6,000 bases of DNA from an uncultured Eubacteriaceae bacterium (GTDB lineage: Bacteria; Bacillota; Clostridia; Lachnospirales; CAG-274), in contig CANOGI010000144.1 in assembly GCA_947565475.1 (NCBI GenBank), positions 1 to 6,000 on the forward strand. Direction: 5' to 3'. The position numbers and the translations under genes were made by a program. Below the pieces are notes generated by a model. It saw nothing but the letters and a program-made list of their open reading frames with translations, did not search any database and was not told the DNA's origin. Position 1 is the first letter of the stretch, and the number at the start of each line of letters is the position of its first letter. This document shows positions 5,951 to 6,000 of the stretch, piece by piece.

Positions 5951-6000
5951 TTATAATTCCTCCTTTTAAACAATATCCAATATTTTAAAATACCTTATAT

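Noticed and set aside
5427..5969. Several open frames on both strands overlapping the GH28 gene
   Set aside because: They overlap conserved GH28 coding sequence, lack ribosome binding sites and have no recognisable domains.
1..6000. CRISPR array, tRNA/rRNA genes, phage genes or defence system
   Set aside because: I saw no regularly spaced repeats, no tRNA cloverleaf or TTCGA-type arm in context, no rRNA segments and no phage or defence protein motifs in any frame.

Overview
The window is AT-rich with low-GC clostridial features: strong AGGAGG-type ribosome binding sites, an alcohol dehydrogenase of the solventogenic-Clostridium type, and a Rex-like operator. I infer an anaerobic Firmicute (class Clostridia), plausibly plant-fibre or gut associated because of the pectin-related genes. 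The genus cannot be read from the sequence.

Layout. Bases 1-59 hold the last codons of a plus-strand gene whose ending resembles glucuronate/galacturonate isomerase (UxaC). A strong intrinsic terminator (251-290) follows, only a few bases before the ribosome binding site of a plus-strand glycosyltransferase (314-1801). That gene ends in its own hairpin terminator. It converges with a minus-strand iron-containing alcohol dehydrogenase (start best placed at 3239, end 2067). Upstream of the dehydrogenase lie a leader of about 200 nt containing a GC-richer nested inverted repeat (3304-3407), a good promoter (TTAACA-17-TATACT) and a 12/14 match to the clostridial Rex operator over the -35 box. Further on is a 167-bp element with long imperfect terminal inverted repeats (3715-3881), best explained as a non-autonomous MITE. 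The right third is a minus-strand pair: an intracellular GH28 exo-polygalacturonase-like enzyme (5950-4598) followed one base later by a RimJ/RimL-type GNAT acetyltransferase (4596-4012).

How the genes fit together. A cytoplasmic GH28 would trim imported oligogalacturonides to galacturonate, and a UxaC-type isomerase would take that product into central metabolism. The Rex-controlled dehydrogenase would dispose of excess NAD(P)H as alcohol during fermentation. The glycosyltransferase and acetyltransferase have no visible substrate. No wholly new multi-gene system is evident. The least explained parts are the two inverted-repeat elements between the dehydrogenase and the acetyltransferase, and the terminator placed directly before the glycosyltransferase.
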